Part shown: positions 17,502 to 25,310 of the stretch, piece by piece
Position numbering within the stretch: position 1 is the first letter of the stretch
Layout of the letters: every line of letters starts with the position of its first letter
Assembly: GCA_016710965.1 (NCBI GenBank)
Contig: JADJTW010000002.1
Span: 248,001-312,000, forward strand
Direction: 5' to 3'
Origin: Flavobacteriales bacterium
GTDB lineage: Bacteria > Bacteroidota > Bacteroidia > Flavobacteriales_F > PHOS-HE28
Length of the DNA stretch: 64,000 nt
The notes under the pieces: generated by a model
The model's input: the letters and a program-made list of their open reading frames with translations, nothing else
Database searches by the model: none
What the model was told of the DNA's origin: nothing
Translations under genes and position numbers: made by a program

Positions 17502-18302
17502 TCAGAGCTTCACGCTGAGCACGGGGAAGGTGGTATGATTGACGATGTCCTCGGTGAGCGAACCGTTGACCACGTGGAAAAAGCCTTTGCGGCCGTGGGT
17601 GGCCATGGCGATCATGTCCGCGTCGATCCCACGGGCGAAGTTCAGGATCCCCTCTTCGATGCTGAGGTCGTTGTATATGGTAGCCGTGAACTTGCGCAGT
17701 TCGTGCCGCTGCAGGAAAGCGTCGATGGCCCTGCTGCTGTCCTCGCTGCGCTCGAAGTTCTTGGGCGTGTTCACCTTGAGCAGGTGGATGCGCGGGTCCC
17801 AGAGATCGATCACCGGCCGGAAGGCCTCGAACTTCTCGACATCGGCGGGTGTGAAGTTCGAGGCGTATACCAGGTCGTTCACCTCGAAATCATCCACATG
17901 ATGCTTGATCACCAGCACCGGCATCGGCGCGTTGCGCACAATGCGCTGCGTATTGCTGCCGACGATGCCGCGCAGCCCGGTGGCGCCGTGCGAGCCCATG
18001 ACGATAAGGTCGGCGGCCGAGATGCGCTCATTGCGGAACATCTCGTTCAGGGAGAGTTGGCGCAGCATGAACTTCTTCAGCTCCACTCCTTCCAGAAAGG
18101 GCAACTGCGCCACGCGTTCCAGCCGCTCTTCGAGCTCCTCGCGCAACTTCTGGTTCTCGGTGTGGAAATCCGTCATCTGCTCATACACATGCACCACATC
18201 GATGATGGCACCGGTGCTGCGCGAGATCTTGGCGGCCACGCGAAGCGCGTCCGTGGCGCATTCTGAGAAGTCGTAGGGGACAACGATCGTCTTTACGCTC
18301 AT
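17502..18302 (-). CDS. Universal stress protein (two UspA domains)
   Basis: A 266-residue tandem Usp protein. The N-terminal domain begins KTIVVPYDFSECATDALRVA and carries the nucleotide-binding type segment VMGSHGATGLRGIVGSNTQRIVRNAPMPVLVI. The second domain is shorter in signature but ends with MATHGRKGFFHVVNGSLTEDIVNHTTFPVLSV. Proteins of this type bind ATP or related ligands and are induced by growth arrest. A TAACTTTC promoter box lies 27 bases ahead. The gene is divergent from the SiaC-like gene, with an 83-base region between them. Confidence 0.93.
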   Translation of the reverse strand: MSVKTIVVPYDFSECATDALRVAAKISRSTGAIIDVVHVYEQMTDFHTENQKLREELEERLERVAQLPFLEGVELKKFMLRQLSLNEMFRNERISAADLIVMGSHGATGLRGIVGSNTQRIVRNAPMPVLVIKHHVDDFEVNDLVYASNFTPADVEKFEAFRPVIDLWDPRIHLLKVNTPKNFERSEDSSRAIDAFLQRHELRKFTATIYNDLSIEEGILNFARGIDADMIAMATHGRKGFFHVVNGSLTEDIVNHTTFPVLSVKL

Positions 18303-18328
18303 GGCTCTTTGGCTTCGCTTTGGCCGCT

Positions 18329-18336
18329 GAAAGTTA
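18329..18336 (-). promoter_or_regulatory. Promoter -7 box of the universal stress gene (TAACTTTC)
   Basis: Recurrent TA-N2-TT element on the minus strand, 27 bases from the ATG at 18302. Confidence 0.5.
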
Positions 18337-18372
18337 ATCCTGCAAGCGTTCCATCCAAACGGGCAGCCCGCC

Positions 18373-18380
18373 TACATTCG
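18373..18380 (+). promoter_or_regulatory. Promoter -7 box of the SiaC-like gene (TACATTCG)
   Basis: Recurrent element 13 bases before the ATG at 18386. Such a short distance implies a nearly leaderless message. Confidence 0.45.
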
Positions 18381-18385
18381 CCCGC

Positions 18386-18781
18386 ATGGCACAGCAGCCC
18401 GGTCCGGTGGCTATGGAAGGCACGGCCAAGACTCCCGCCATCAACTTCGACCCGCAGGCCGGCACCCTTTGGCTGGGCGGCTGTTCGATACCCGAGAACG
18501 CCGATCGGTTCTTCACGCCCCTGCTCGACCTCATTGAAACCTATTCCGCCGCACCAGCACCGCGAACCACCGTGCGGGTGGAGCTCACCTACTTCAATTC
18601 CAGTTCGGCCAAGTACCTGCTCGATCTGTTCAAGCGGCTGGAGGACATGCACAGTTCAGGGGCTTCGCGCGTGCTGCTAGAGTGGTGCCATGCGCCAGGC
18701 GATATGGACATGGTGGAAGCGGGCAACGACTATCGTTCGCTCCTGGAGTTCCCCGTGAAGCTGGTAGAAGCAGGCCTCTAG
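18386..18781 (+). CDS. SiaC family (DUF1987) regulatory phosphoprotein
   Basis: A 131-residue protein. The signature region VRVELTYFNSSSAKYLLDLFKRLEDM is typical of DUF1987/SiaC, whose phosphorylation on the residue in the conserved FNTSS-like loop controls a diguanylate cyclase or biofilm switch in Pseudomonas. Here the loop has three serines (NSSS). The kinase SiaB and phosphatase SiaA usually found alongside are absent from the window, so the partner is unknown. Start could also be the ATG at 18413, but the promoter-like box favours 18386. It is convergent with the next gene. Confidence 0.85.
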   Translation: MAQQPGPVAMEGTAKTPAINFDPQAGTLWLGGCSIPENADRFFTPLLDLIETYSAAPAPRTTVRVELTYFNSSSAKYLLDLFKRLEDMHSSGASRVLLEWCHAPGDMDMVEAGNDYRSLLEFPVKLVEAGL

Positions 18782-18788
18782 GCCACGG

Positions 18789-19493
18789 TCACGGAAAGAC
18801 CTCGGCCCAATGGCGCTCCGAGATGCTGGTGCCATCGCGGAAGTAGACGATCTCTCCCCACGGATGGGTGACCTTCCTGTACACCTCCATCCGGCCTGCG
18901 CGCACCAGCTTACGCTCCAGCACGATCGCGCGGCCCTCCGTGAAGGTGCGCTCGTACATGCCCTCGGCCGGCAAAGGCTCCTTGCCGACTTCCGGTGATG
19001 GTTTCACCTCCGCCAGCAGTACCCGTTTCCTCTCCGGCGCGGTCTCCACTGGAGGCACCGGTTCGACTGCGACAACGACAGGATCGCGCTCCTTCGCCAG
19101 GGTCAGCGTATCCTGTGCTTCGAGCTCAGGCTGTACCGAACCGACGGCCTGCGCCTCGGCCAACGCGGCGGTTCGTGCCGCTTCGCGCTTCGCGATCAGT
19201 GCCTGCAAGTCCTGGATCTTCACCTTCGGATACACATTCAAGGGGCGCAGGCTGCGGGCCTCCTGGAACCGGGCCAGCGCATCATCATAGCGTTGTTCCC
19301 TGAACAGTCCTTCGGCTTCGGCCATTGCAGTTTGATAGCGGGGGTCCTTCGCGGCATCCTCCACCTCCTGCCGGGCGATCCGCGCACGCTCCTTGGCGCT
19401 CATTTTCCCGAACTCACGCGTAAGGCTGCTGTCGCCCTGCGCCTCTGCCGAAGCAGCGACTGCCAAGAGGATGGCAAGAAGCAGGTTGCGCAT
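18789..19493 (-). CDS. Secreted TPR-like hypothetical protein
   Basis: A 234-residue protein with a clear signal peptide (MRNLLLAILLAVAASAEAQG). Residues about 50-95 (AEAEGLFREQRYDDALARFQEARSL) form one tetratricopeptide-like helical pair, followed by a Lys/Ala/Glu-rich helix and a proline-rich linker. The last 60 residues (GMYERTFTEGRAIVLERKLV, KVTHPWGEIVYFRDGTSISERHW) recur at the end of several Bacteroidota TPR proteins, but I cannot name the domain. The frame is open up to 19616; I chose 19493 because the signal peptide starts there. A weak box CAACTTTG lies just ahead. Confidence 0.65.
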   Translation of the reverse strand: MRNLLLAILLAVAASAEAQGDSSLTREFGKMSAKERARIARQEVEDAAKDPRYQTAMAEAEGLFREQRYDDALARFQEARSLRPLNVYPKVKIQDLQALIAKREAARTAALAEAQAVGSVQPELEAQDTLTLAKERDPVVVAVEPVPPVETAPERKRVLLAEVKPSPEVGKEPLPAEGMYERTFTEGRAIVLERKLVRAGRMEVYRKVTHPWGEIVYFRDGTSISERHWAEVFP

Positions 19494-19660
19494 GGGTCGA
19501 TGCAAAGTTGTCCTATCCGGTCGATCGGGCCGTGCCGGACAGACCCCGTTCTTACGGACTTGTCCAGTAGTTCGTTCCCGCTCGACCGGGCGAAATACCT
19601 TCGGCCACCGGGACACGATGGAACGTGCATCAAGCGTTCCTTCCTATTGAAACCAGCACC

Positions 19661-20497
19661 ATGAGAACCATTGCCTTCCTCCTGATCGGCGCAGCCCTGC
19701 TCCCAGCCTGTGAGCAAGACCCCACCCAAAGCCCGCAATACGAACAGCTCAGCGAGGATGCCGCGCGCAGCCGATCCACCGTGGCCGAACGCGACAGCAC
19801 CATCAACGAGCTCTTCGCCACCATGAACCGGATCAGCGAGAACCTGCGAACCGTGCGCTCCAAGCAGGGGCAATTGGGTGCTCCGGCCGAAGGCGGCGAG
19901 ACCGATGCGAGCACGGAACAGCGCATCATGGACGATATCACCAGCATCGATGGGCTGCTGGCAGAGAACAAGACCCTTCTGGAGCGGTTGCGCAAGCAGG
20001 CCAAGAAGTCCGCGACGAGCATCACCGCGCTCGAAGCCACCGTGGCCGAACTGGAACGGAGCATGAGCGAGAAGGACGCGGAGATCGCCACGCTGAAGGA
20101 GCAACTGGCCAGCACCAATAGTTCATTGGCCACGCTCATCGAGATGTATCGAGACAAATCGCAGCTCTCCGACATGCAGCGCACCGAGCTGAACACCTGC
20201 TGGTACGCGGTGGGAACGGCCAAGGAACTGCGTGCCCAAGGCGTGCTCACCAAGGAAGGCGGAGTAGCAGGCATCGGTGCGGTGGACAAGCTGAACACGG
20301 AGCACCTTGCCCAGGACTACTTCACCAAGATCGATATGGTGCAGACCTTGGAAGTGCCCATCATGGCCAAGAAAGCCCGGCTTGCAACCACGCACCCTGC
20401 TGGCAGCTACAGGCTCGAGGGCGCGGACAAGCTGGTGATCACCGACCCGAACGCGTTCTGGAGCTTGAGCAAGTACCTGGTGATCGTAGCTGACTGA
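19661..20497 (+). CDS. Coiled-coil lipoprotein, hypothetical
   Basis: A 278-residue lipoprotein. The N-terminus MRTIAFLLIGAALLPAC ends in a lipobox with the acylated Cys17. Residues about 28-150 are strongly heptad-patterned (repeated ERD/ELE/LEERL-like runs), so a long coiled coil is expected. The C-terminal 120 residues (NTCWYAVGTAKELRAQGV, PAGSYRLEGADKLVI, FWSLSKYLVIVAD) form a conserved-looking domain often seen after such coiled coils in Bacteroidota. The function is unknown. Start taken at 19661 to include the lipobox; a strong terminator follows. Confidence 0.75.
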   Translation: MRTIAFLLIGAALLPACEQDPTQSPQYEQLSEDAARSRSTVAERDSTINELFATMNRISENLRTVRSKQGQLGAPAEGGETDASTEQRIMDDITSIDGLLAENKTLLERLRKQAKKSATSITALEATVAELERSMSEKDAEIATLKEQLASTNSSLATLIEMYRDKSQLSDMQRTELNTCWYAVGTAKELRAQGVLTKEGGVAGIGAVDKLNTEHLAQDYFTKIDMVQTLEVPIMAKKARLATTHPAGSYRLEGADKLVITDPNAFWSLSKYLVIVAD

Positions 20498-20513
20498 AGT
20501 AGCCCAGGCCCGA

Positions 20514-20547
20514 AACGGAACGGCCCCGCAAGCGGGGCCGTTCCGTT
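20514..20547. terminator. Bidirectional terminator (16-bp perfect stem)
   Basis: A 16-base perfect inverted repeat from AACGGAACGG to CCGTTCCGTT, closed by a two-base loop, between the convergent lipoprotein gene (ends 20497) and the secreted protein gene (ends 20565). Runs of T are short, but the stem is very stable and serves both strands. Confidence 0.75.
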
Positions 20548-20564
20548 CATACGATAAGGGTCGA

Positions 20565-21080
20565 CTATCGGCTATCGGGCAGGGTGGATGGTGCGGGGGT
20601 GCGCTTCTCGGGTGCGGCCTCGCCATGCGCATGACCAGCACCAGCTTTGCCCGCGCAGCAACCTGCTGCACCTGCGGCCGCCTTGCCATGGCCAGCGCAG
20701 CCAGCCTTCTCCGCCTCTGCACTTGAGCAGCACATATCGCCGGGCGTCCAGGTGCCCGCTGCACGCATCTCAGCCAGTTTCTCACGTTGCTCCTTGGTCA
20801 GCAGTTCCTCGGCTTTCTTGTCGTAGGGCACGAGGGTGCCTTCCACCTTGGCCTTGATAGCGGCGCACTGGGCGCGCAGCGGGGCCACTTCTCCTTCTGC
20901 CGTCATGTACACCTTGGTCAGTTCGGTGGTAACGGCGTCATCGAGGCCCAACGCTGCAGCATAGGCTTCGGCACGATGCCGGGCGTACTTCTGCGCATCG
21001 CTTGCATCAGCTTGCTGGGCAAGTGCGGTACCGGCCAGGAGCACCACGCAGGCGCTCAGGATCATCTTCTTTGAGTTCAT
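20565..21080 (-). CDS. Secreted protein with Cys/His-rich tail
   Basis: A 171-residue protein with a signal peptide (MILSACVVLLAGTALAQ). The middle is helical and charged and ends in PYDKKAEELLTKEQREKLAEM, which resembles the LTxxQ-type helices of Spy/CpxP-like metal or stress sensors. The last 60 residues are low-complexity and rich in Cys, His, Gly and Ala (MCCSSAEAEKAGCAGHGKA, GCCAGKAGAGHAHGE), a composition suited to metal binding. I infer a periplasmic metal-handling or stress role with low confidence. A TACCTTGC promoter box lies 20 bases ahead of the start. Confidence 0.6.
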   Translation of the reverse strand: MNSKKMILSACVVLLAGTALAQQADASDAQKYARHRAEAYAAALGLDDAVTTELTKVYMTAEGEVAPLRAQCAAIKAKVEGTLVPYDKKAEELLTKEQREKLAEMRAAGTWTPGDMCCSSAEAEKAGCAGHGKAAAGAAGCCAGKAGAGHAHGEAAPEKRTPAPSTLPDSR

Positions 21081-21099
21081 TGCATCTCTATTTGGGGCC

Positions 21100-21107
21100 G
21101 CAAGGTA
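21100..21107 (-). promoter_or_regulatory. Promoter -7 box of the Cys/His-rich protein gene (TACCTTGC)
   Basis: Recurrent element on the minus strand, 20 bases before the start at 21080. The identical word precedes the T9SS gene at 24187. Confidence 0.45.
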
Positions 21108-21125
21108 CCCTGATCGGCCGGGGGC

Positions 21126-22004
21126 TCAACTGCCTTTTGTTCCTCGGATCAGTTGCTCGATGGCGTCCCACATGCCCGGCTCCAACTGGTCCAAGAGGTT
21201 GAATTGACCGGCACCCTTCAGCCATTCGCCCCCATCTATGGTGACCACTTCGCCATTGACGAAACCACTGTACGGCGAAATGAGATAAGTCACCAGGTCG
21301 GAGAGTTCCTGATGGCGGCCTACACGGCCCAGAGGGACCTTCTTGGCCATGTCGAACTTCTCCATGAGCTCCCCTGGCAACAGGCGGCTCCACGCGCCTT
21401 TCGTGGGGAAGGGCCCCGGCGCCACTGCATTGCTGCGGATGCCGTACTTGCCCCACTCGGCTGCAAGGGAGCGCGTCATGGCCAGCACGCCCGCCTTGGC
21501 GCAAGCACTGGGCACCACATAGCCGCTTCCTGTATAAGCATAGGTGGTAACGATGTTGAGGATCGACTTGTCCTTCTCTCCTTTCTTGATCCAGTCCTTG
21601 CCGAAGGTGAGCGTGCAATTGACGGTGCCCATGAGCACGATATCGATCACCGTCTTGAATGCCTTGCTGCTCAGTCGTTCGGTTGGGCTGATGAAATTGC
21701 CGGCGGCGTTATTGATGAGCGCATCGCACTGGCCGAAACGGTCGATGACGGCATCCCGAAGAGCCTCCACCTGCTCGGGTTCGCGCACATCGCAAACCTG
21801 CGTCATCACCTCGCCGCCGCCGATGGTCATCTCCTGCGCTGCCTTCGCCAGGGCCTCCTGCTTGCGGCTGGTGATGACCACGCGCGCGCCCAAGCGCAGG
21901 CATTGTTCGGCCATGCCCCTGCCCAGGCCCGTGCCTCCGCCGGTGATGACCACCACCATTCCTTCCAGCGCGCCATCGCGCATCATGCTCTTCGCCAGTT
22001 CCAT
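21126..22004 (-). CDS. 2,4-dienoyl-CoA reductase, SDR (DECR1) type
   Basis: A 292-residue short-chain dehydrogenase. The coenzyme loop is TGGGTGLGRG. The match is much closer to the animal mitochondrial DECR1 enzyme than to general SDRs: INNAAGNFISPTERLS, the TYAYTGSGYVVPSACAKAG block with a Tyr and a Lys 15 residues apart, as in DECR1, and an ending EQLIRGTKGS. It should reduce 2,4-dienoyl-CoA with NADPH during oxidation of unsaturated fatty acids. This differs from the bacterial iron-sulfur flavin enzyme FadH. Start ATG at 22004; the open frame extends upstream. No other beta-oxidation gene is in the window. Confidence 0.88.
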   Translation of the reverse strand: MELAKSMMRDGALEGMVVVITGGGTGLGRGMAEQCLRLGARVVITSRKQEALAKAAQEMTIGGGEVMTQVCDVREPEQVEALRDAVIDRFGQCDALINNAAGNFISPTERLSSKAFKTVIDIVLMGTVNCTLTFGKDWIKKGEKDKSILNIVTTYAYTGSGYVVPSACAKAGVLAMTRSLAAEWGKYGIRSNAVAPGPFPTKGAWSRLLPGELMEKFDMAKKVPLGRVGRHQELSDLVTYLISPYSGFVNGEVVTIDGGEWLKGAGQFNLLDQLEPGMWDAIEQLIRGTKGS

Positions 22005-22022
22005 CGCGTGCGGGTTATGGGG

Positions 22023-22030
22023 ACAAGATA
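22023..22030 (-). promoter_or_regulatory. Promoter -7 box of the dienoyl-CoA reductase gene (TATCTTGT)
   Basis: Minus-strand recurrent element, 19 bases ahead of the ATG at 22004; paired with a plus-strand box 20 bases away for the divergent gene. Confidence 0.45.
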
Positions 22031-22049
22031 TCCCCGCTGCGGATCGGGA

Positions 22050-22057
22050 TACCTTCA
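22050..22057 (+). promoter_or_regulatory. Promoter -7 box of the gene at 22079 (TACCTTCA)
   Basis: Plus-strand recurrent element 29 bases ahead of the ATG, making the 74-base gap a compact divergent promoter. Confidence 0.4.
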
Positions 22058-22078
22058 ACCCGCACACCGTGCAGAGCC

Positions 22079-22492
22079 ATGCGCACTGAATATCCCGCCA
22101 AGGTCCTCCTTGCATGGGGCGAAGCCATCAGCGGCAACGCGGGCCTTCGCGATTGGCTCATCAAGAACGGCTACCCCGAACTGGGCATCTTCACCTATGC
22201 ACTGCGCAACAAGCAGGATGCGCGCAAGTGGTTGATGGAGAATGGCCATCCGCACCTGATGGCCGTGATCAATGGGATCGAAGGCGATGCGGGCGCGCTC
22301 GAATGGCTCGATCGCAATGGCATGAGCGTGCTGCGCCAGGTGGCGTTGACCGGTGATGGTGAAGAAGAGGCCTTGAAATGGCTGGTAGCGCATGGCCATC
22401 GCGAACTGGCCATGATCGGACACAAGATGCATCGCGTCAAAAGCCAGATGGACGACGATTGGAGCGACCCGCACCGGTTCCCGCAAGAGTAG
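22079..22492 (+). CDS. Hypothetical protein with repeated W-L-x(2)-N/H-G motifs
   Basis: A 137-residue soluble protein. Four loosely repeated segments of about 30 residues share the pattern x-W-L-x-x-N/H-G-H/Y/M-x-x-L (RDWLIKNGYPEL, RKWLMENGHPHL, LEWLDRNGMSVL, LKWLVAHGHREL), which suggests a small helical repeat fold. I do not recognise a named family. It is divergent from the dienoyl-CoA reductase gene and ends four bases from the convergent CPBP gene. Confidence 0.65.
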   Translation: MRTEYPAKVLLAWGEAISGNAGLRDWLIKNGYPELGIFTYALRNKQDARKWLMENGHPHLMAVINGIEGDAGALEWLDRNGMSVLRQVALTGDGEEEALKWLVAHGHRELAMIGHKMHRVKSQMDDDWSDPHRFPQE

Positions 22493-22496
22493 AAGG

Positions 22497-23087
22497 TCAC
22501 ACGCTCGATGCGCGCTTCCAGTCCAGCGCCAGTCGACGCAAGAGGACAATGTCGATGATGGTGTGAGCGATGATGGGACCCATCAATCCCATGTGATCGG
22601 CCATGTACCCGAGGCCCATCATGGTGGCCGTGAGATAGAGCCCGTACGAACTGATGCGCCGATCGCGCGGGTCCAGATAGCCGTGGAGAGCAACGAAGAC
22701 CAATGCGGTGAGCGGTATGCCAAGCCACTGTTGCAGCGCCCCGCGAAAGAGCAGTTCCTCGCCTGCTCCGGCGCAGATGGAGACGAACCATTGAGCCCAG
22801 CGCGATGGAAGGAGCGGGCCGATGAGCGTGGCGTACTTCGATCGCACCTCCGCCATGTAAGGCCTTGCGATGATCCACCAAGCGCCCAGCGCTATAAGGA
22901 CCCCAGTGGTGATGCCCACGAGCGCGTGCTGCCAGAGCGGTGCGGTACCGACCAGAGCATCGCGCAGTGAGCGCTGCTGCGCGCCGACCATCAGCCAGAT
23001 GCCGCCGCCGCCGGCCACCAGCGTGAATAATGCGAGGCCGATCACCAGGGGCACCCGCGACCGCTCTCCCTCCATGGCGCGCGTCAT
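22497..23087 (-). CDS. CPBP family intramembrane metalloprotease
   Basis: A 196-residue membrane protein with about five or six hydrophobic helices. The CAAX-protease/bacteriocin-processing (CPBP, Abi) motif 1 is seen as GAGEELLFRGALQQWLG, with the two glutamates and arginine (EExxxR), and the later histidine motifs as VALHGYLD and ADHMGLMGPIIAHTIID. Such proteins are putative membrane proteases; the substrate is unknown. The start at 23087 lies downstream of the terminator of the T9SS gene. Confidence 0.88.
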   Translation of the reverse strand: MTRAMEGERSRVPLVIGLALFTLVAGGGGIWLMVGAQQRSLRDALVGTAPLWQHALVGITTGVLIALGAWWIIARPYMAEVRSKYATLIGPLLPSRWAQWFVSICAGAGEELLFRGALQQWLGIPLTALVFVALHGYLDPRDRRISSYGLYLTATMMGLGYMADHMGLMGPIIAHTIIDIVLLRRLALDWKRASSV

Positions 23088-23127
23088 CGGGGGTCTGCTC
23101 TATCGTTCATGCCGGGTGTCAAAAGAA

Positions 23128-23151
23128 AACCCTTCCTGCGAAGGAAGGGTT
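23128..23151 (-). terminator. Rho-independent terminator of the T9SS gene
   Basis: A ten-base perfect stem (AACCCTTCCT/AGGAAGGGTT) with a four-base loop, followed on the minus strand by TTCTTTTG; it lies 20 bases after the stop of the gene at 23171. Confidence 0.85.
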
Positions 23152-23170
23152 CCCTTGTGTGTCCGGTGGC

Positions 23171-24187
23171 TCAATGCACCACGAGGCGGCTGGTGCCCAG
23201 AACGCCCTCGGCGCCCAGCAGCCGCAGCGTGTACAGGCCTTCGGCCAATCCGCGCGTACTGAAGCTGGGCTTGTCGGTGGTGATGGTCTCGTCCATCACA
23301 ACGCGTCCCAGTTCATCGAGCACCTGTAGGCGGCGCGCTTGGGCACCGGCATGGCTCAAAGAGAGATTGACCAGATCGCTGGTGGGGTTCGGGAATGGGG
23401 TGAACGTGATCTCGGAGGCATCAAGCTCGCCCACACCTACCTGGGCAGGGTTGCCCACCGAATGCTGGCGCATGGTGATGGCCCATCCTCCGTTATTGAT
23501 CTGCGTGGAATCCTCAGTGAGCTTCACCACAGGATGGGCTTGCGTCTCCAAATAGTAGTAGTAGATGTTCGAGTTCCGGTTGGTGGTGACAACCGCTGAT
23601 GCATCCGTGATGGCGCGGCGCACATGCACGCGAAGGACTCCCGGCAACGTAACACCTTGGGGCATGTGCAATGTGCCGTAAGCATCGGCATTGCCAGTGA
23701 TGGTACCCGTGCGGATGACGGGAATGCTGCTGACCGTGTAGCTATCTCCTGTGGCATCGCTCCACGTTGTTCCATAGGTGCAGGGAAGCTTCAGTTCCAG
23801 GCTCGGGTCGTTGAATTCGAGAGTGCCTTCCAACGCCGTTCGCGCGCCGACCATCTCCAAGCCGCTGGCGGTCACTTGCCAGAAGAGCGTATCGGAACCA
23901 CCATCGGTGCTGAGCAAGGTGGCGGATGGGATGAGCAAGGAAGCGCCGTGGCTCAACGGAGCCAGATAGGTGATGTCCTGGTTGCCGGTGGACGGTGCGA
24001 ACATGTCCCAGTAGTTGAACTGGACGTTGGTGCCTGCCGGACCGGGGCCCTGGAAGGCATTGGCGGTGTTCACCGTCACCACCAGGCCCGGTGCGGGCAC
24101 GCTCGTGCTGGTCGTGAGGTTGGGCTGGGCCAAAAGGGCGGAAGCGCTGCACGCGATGGCGGCAGCACAGGCGGAACGAAGCATCAT
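23171..24187 (-). CDS. Secreted protein with T9SS type A sorting domain
   Basis: A 338-residue protein with a signal peptide (ACAAAIACSASALLAQ) and a C-terminal type A sorting domain: FTPFPNPTSDLVNLSLS, a middle LQVLDELGRVVMDE, and an ending GLAEGLYTLRLLG followed by LVVH. The middle part is beta-rich, with no catalytic motif that I recognise; a repeated YYYY run is in NSNIYYYYLETQAHP. It should be carried over the outer membrane by the type IX system, where the domain is removed. Start could be either of two adjacent ATGs (24187 or 24184). A terminator follows, and a promoter box precedes it. Confidence 0.85.
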   Translation of the reverse strand: MMLRSACAAAIACSASALLAQPNLTTSTSVPAPGLVVTVNTANAFQGPGPAGTNVQFNYWDMFAPSTGNQDITYLAPLSHGASLLIPSATLLSTDGGSDTLFWQVTASGLEMVGARTALEGTLEFNDPSLELKLPCTYGTTWSDATGDSYTVSSIPVIRTGTITGNADAYGTLHMPQGVTLPGVLRVHVRRAITDASAVVTTNRNSNIYYYYLETQAHPVVKLTEDSTQINNGGWAITMRQHSVGNPAQVGVGELDASEITFTPFPNPTSDLVNLSLSHAGAQARRLQVLDELGRVVMDETITTDKPSFSTRGLAEGLYTLRLLGAEGVLGTSRLVVH

Positions 24188-24210
24188 GGGTGTTCTGGTT
24201 TAGCGGTTCG

Positions 24211-24218
24211 CAAGGTAT
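24211..24218 (-). promoter_or_regulatory. Promoter -7 box of the T9SS gene (TACCTTGC)
   Basis: Minus-strand recurrent element, 24 bases ahead of the start at 24187. Confidence 0.45.
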
Positions 24219-24278
24219 GACGCGCCCCTTGCGTCGAACGCTGCCCGCCATCCATGAACGATCGCTTCTCTTTGCAGC

Positions 24279-24866
24279 ATGAAATTCAGCGTAAGCGAAG
24301 CCACCGACCTCATCCGCAGCAGGCGCACCATCTACCCGAAGGACTACACCGACCGCGTGGTGCATCGCGAGATGGTGGAACGCGTGCTCACCAACGCCAC
24401 CTTCGCTCCCACGCATGGCATGACGCAGCCGTGGCGCTTCACCGTGTACAGCGGAAGCGCGCGCGAGCGGCTCGCCCGTTTCCTTGGCGAACTGTATACG
24501 AACACGACCCCTACGGAGAAATTCCTCCAACGCAAGCATGACAACATCACCCAACGCCCCTTGCAGAGCAGCGTAGTCATCGGCATCGGCATGGAGCACG
24601 ACCCTGCCGGCAAGATCTCGTTGGAAGATGATCTGCTCGCCATGGCGTGCGCGGTGCAGAACATGCAGCTCACCTGCACTGCGTATGGGCTGGGTTCCTT
24701 CTGGGCCACCAGCAAGGTGGTCACCGGCGATGCCATGCGCGATCACCTCGGGCTTGGCACCCATGGTCGTGCATTGGGCCTGTTGTTCATGGGATACCCT
24801 TCCATCGAGTGGCCCAAGGGCTACCGCAAGCCCATCGACCAGCTGGTGACGTGGGTGGAATCCTGA
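24279..24866 (+). CDS. Nitroreductase family protein
   Basis: A 195-residue flavin enzyme of the NfsB/FMN-reductase fold. Typical elements are SRRTIYPKDYTD at the start (the RRS/T FMN contact), TFAPTHGMTQPWRF (the usual ANAPS-x-x-N-x-QPW-x-F motif with changes), and the C-terminal AYGLGSFWATSK and ALGLLFMGYP. It probably reduces quinones or nitro compounds with NAD(P)H, but the natural substrate is unknown. Related Bacteroidota proteins are numerous. The gene starts a short run on the plus strand; the next start follows after five bases. Confidence 0.88.
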   Translation: MKFSVSEATDLIRSRRTIYPKDYTDRVVHREMVERVLTNATFAPTHGMTQPWRFTVYSGSARERLARFLGELYTNTTPTEKFLQRKHDNITQRPLQSSVVIGIGMEHDPAGKISLEDDLLAMACAVQNMQLTCTAYGLGSFWATSKVVTGDAMRDHLGLGTHGRALGLLFMGYPSIEWPKGYRKPIDQLVTWVES

Positions 24867-24871
24867 TTCCC

Positions 24872-25198
24872 ATGCGGTTCGAGCTCACCAACTATAGCGA
24901 CCACCCCGAGGAGCCGACCTGGATCGTCTTCCGCTTCGCGCAGGCGCACATCGCGCAGGAGTTCATCGTGGAATTGGAACGCGAAGGCGTGAAGCACGAA
25001 CGAGATGAGAACGGCGGCCCACCCTTCCTCGTGGGCGTGAAACAGCACCACCGCGAGCGTGCTGTTCGCATCAACTACAGCGTGCTCGGCAGGCACCGCA
25101 AGCCCTTCATGGGCGACCCCGTGCTGCGATGGAGCGTTTTCGTCCTGGTGGCGCTGGCGGTGGTACTTGCCGTGGCGGGCATGGTCATGTCGAAGTGA
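24872..25198 (+). CDS. Small membrane protein, hypothetical
   Basis: A 108-residue protein with a soluble N-terminal domain (MRFELTNYSDHPEEPTWIVF, charged and beta-alpha in pattern, somewhat like a ferredoxin-like signal-transfer fold) and one C-terminal membrane helix (about 84-106). It begins five bases after the nitroreductase stop and is probably co-transcribed with it. No family is recognised. Confidence 0.6.
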   Translation: MRFELTNYSDHPEEPTWIVFRFAQAHIAQEFIVELEREGVKHERDENGGPPFLVGVKQHHRERAVRINYSVLGRHRKPFMGDPVLRWSVFVLVALAVVLAVAGMVMSK

Positions 25199-25310
25199 GC
25201 GTATGCGCCATTCGATGTTCGTGCGTTCCTTGCGCGGGATGGACCGTTGGCACAAGTGCGTGAGCTCCCATGACGCAATGCCCATCACCTTTGGCTTCGA
25301 TCCCCTCGGA

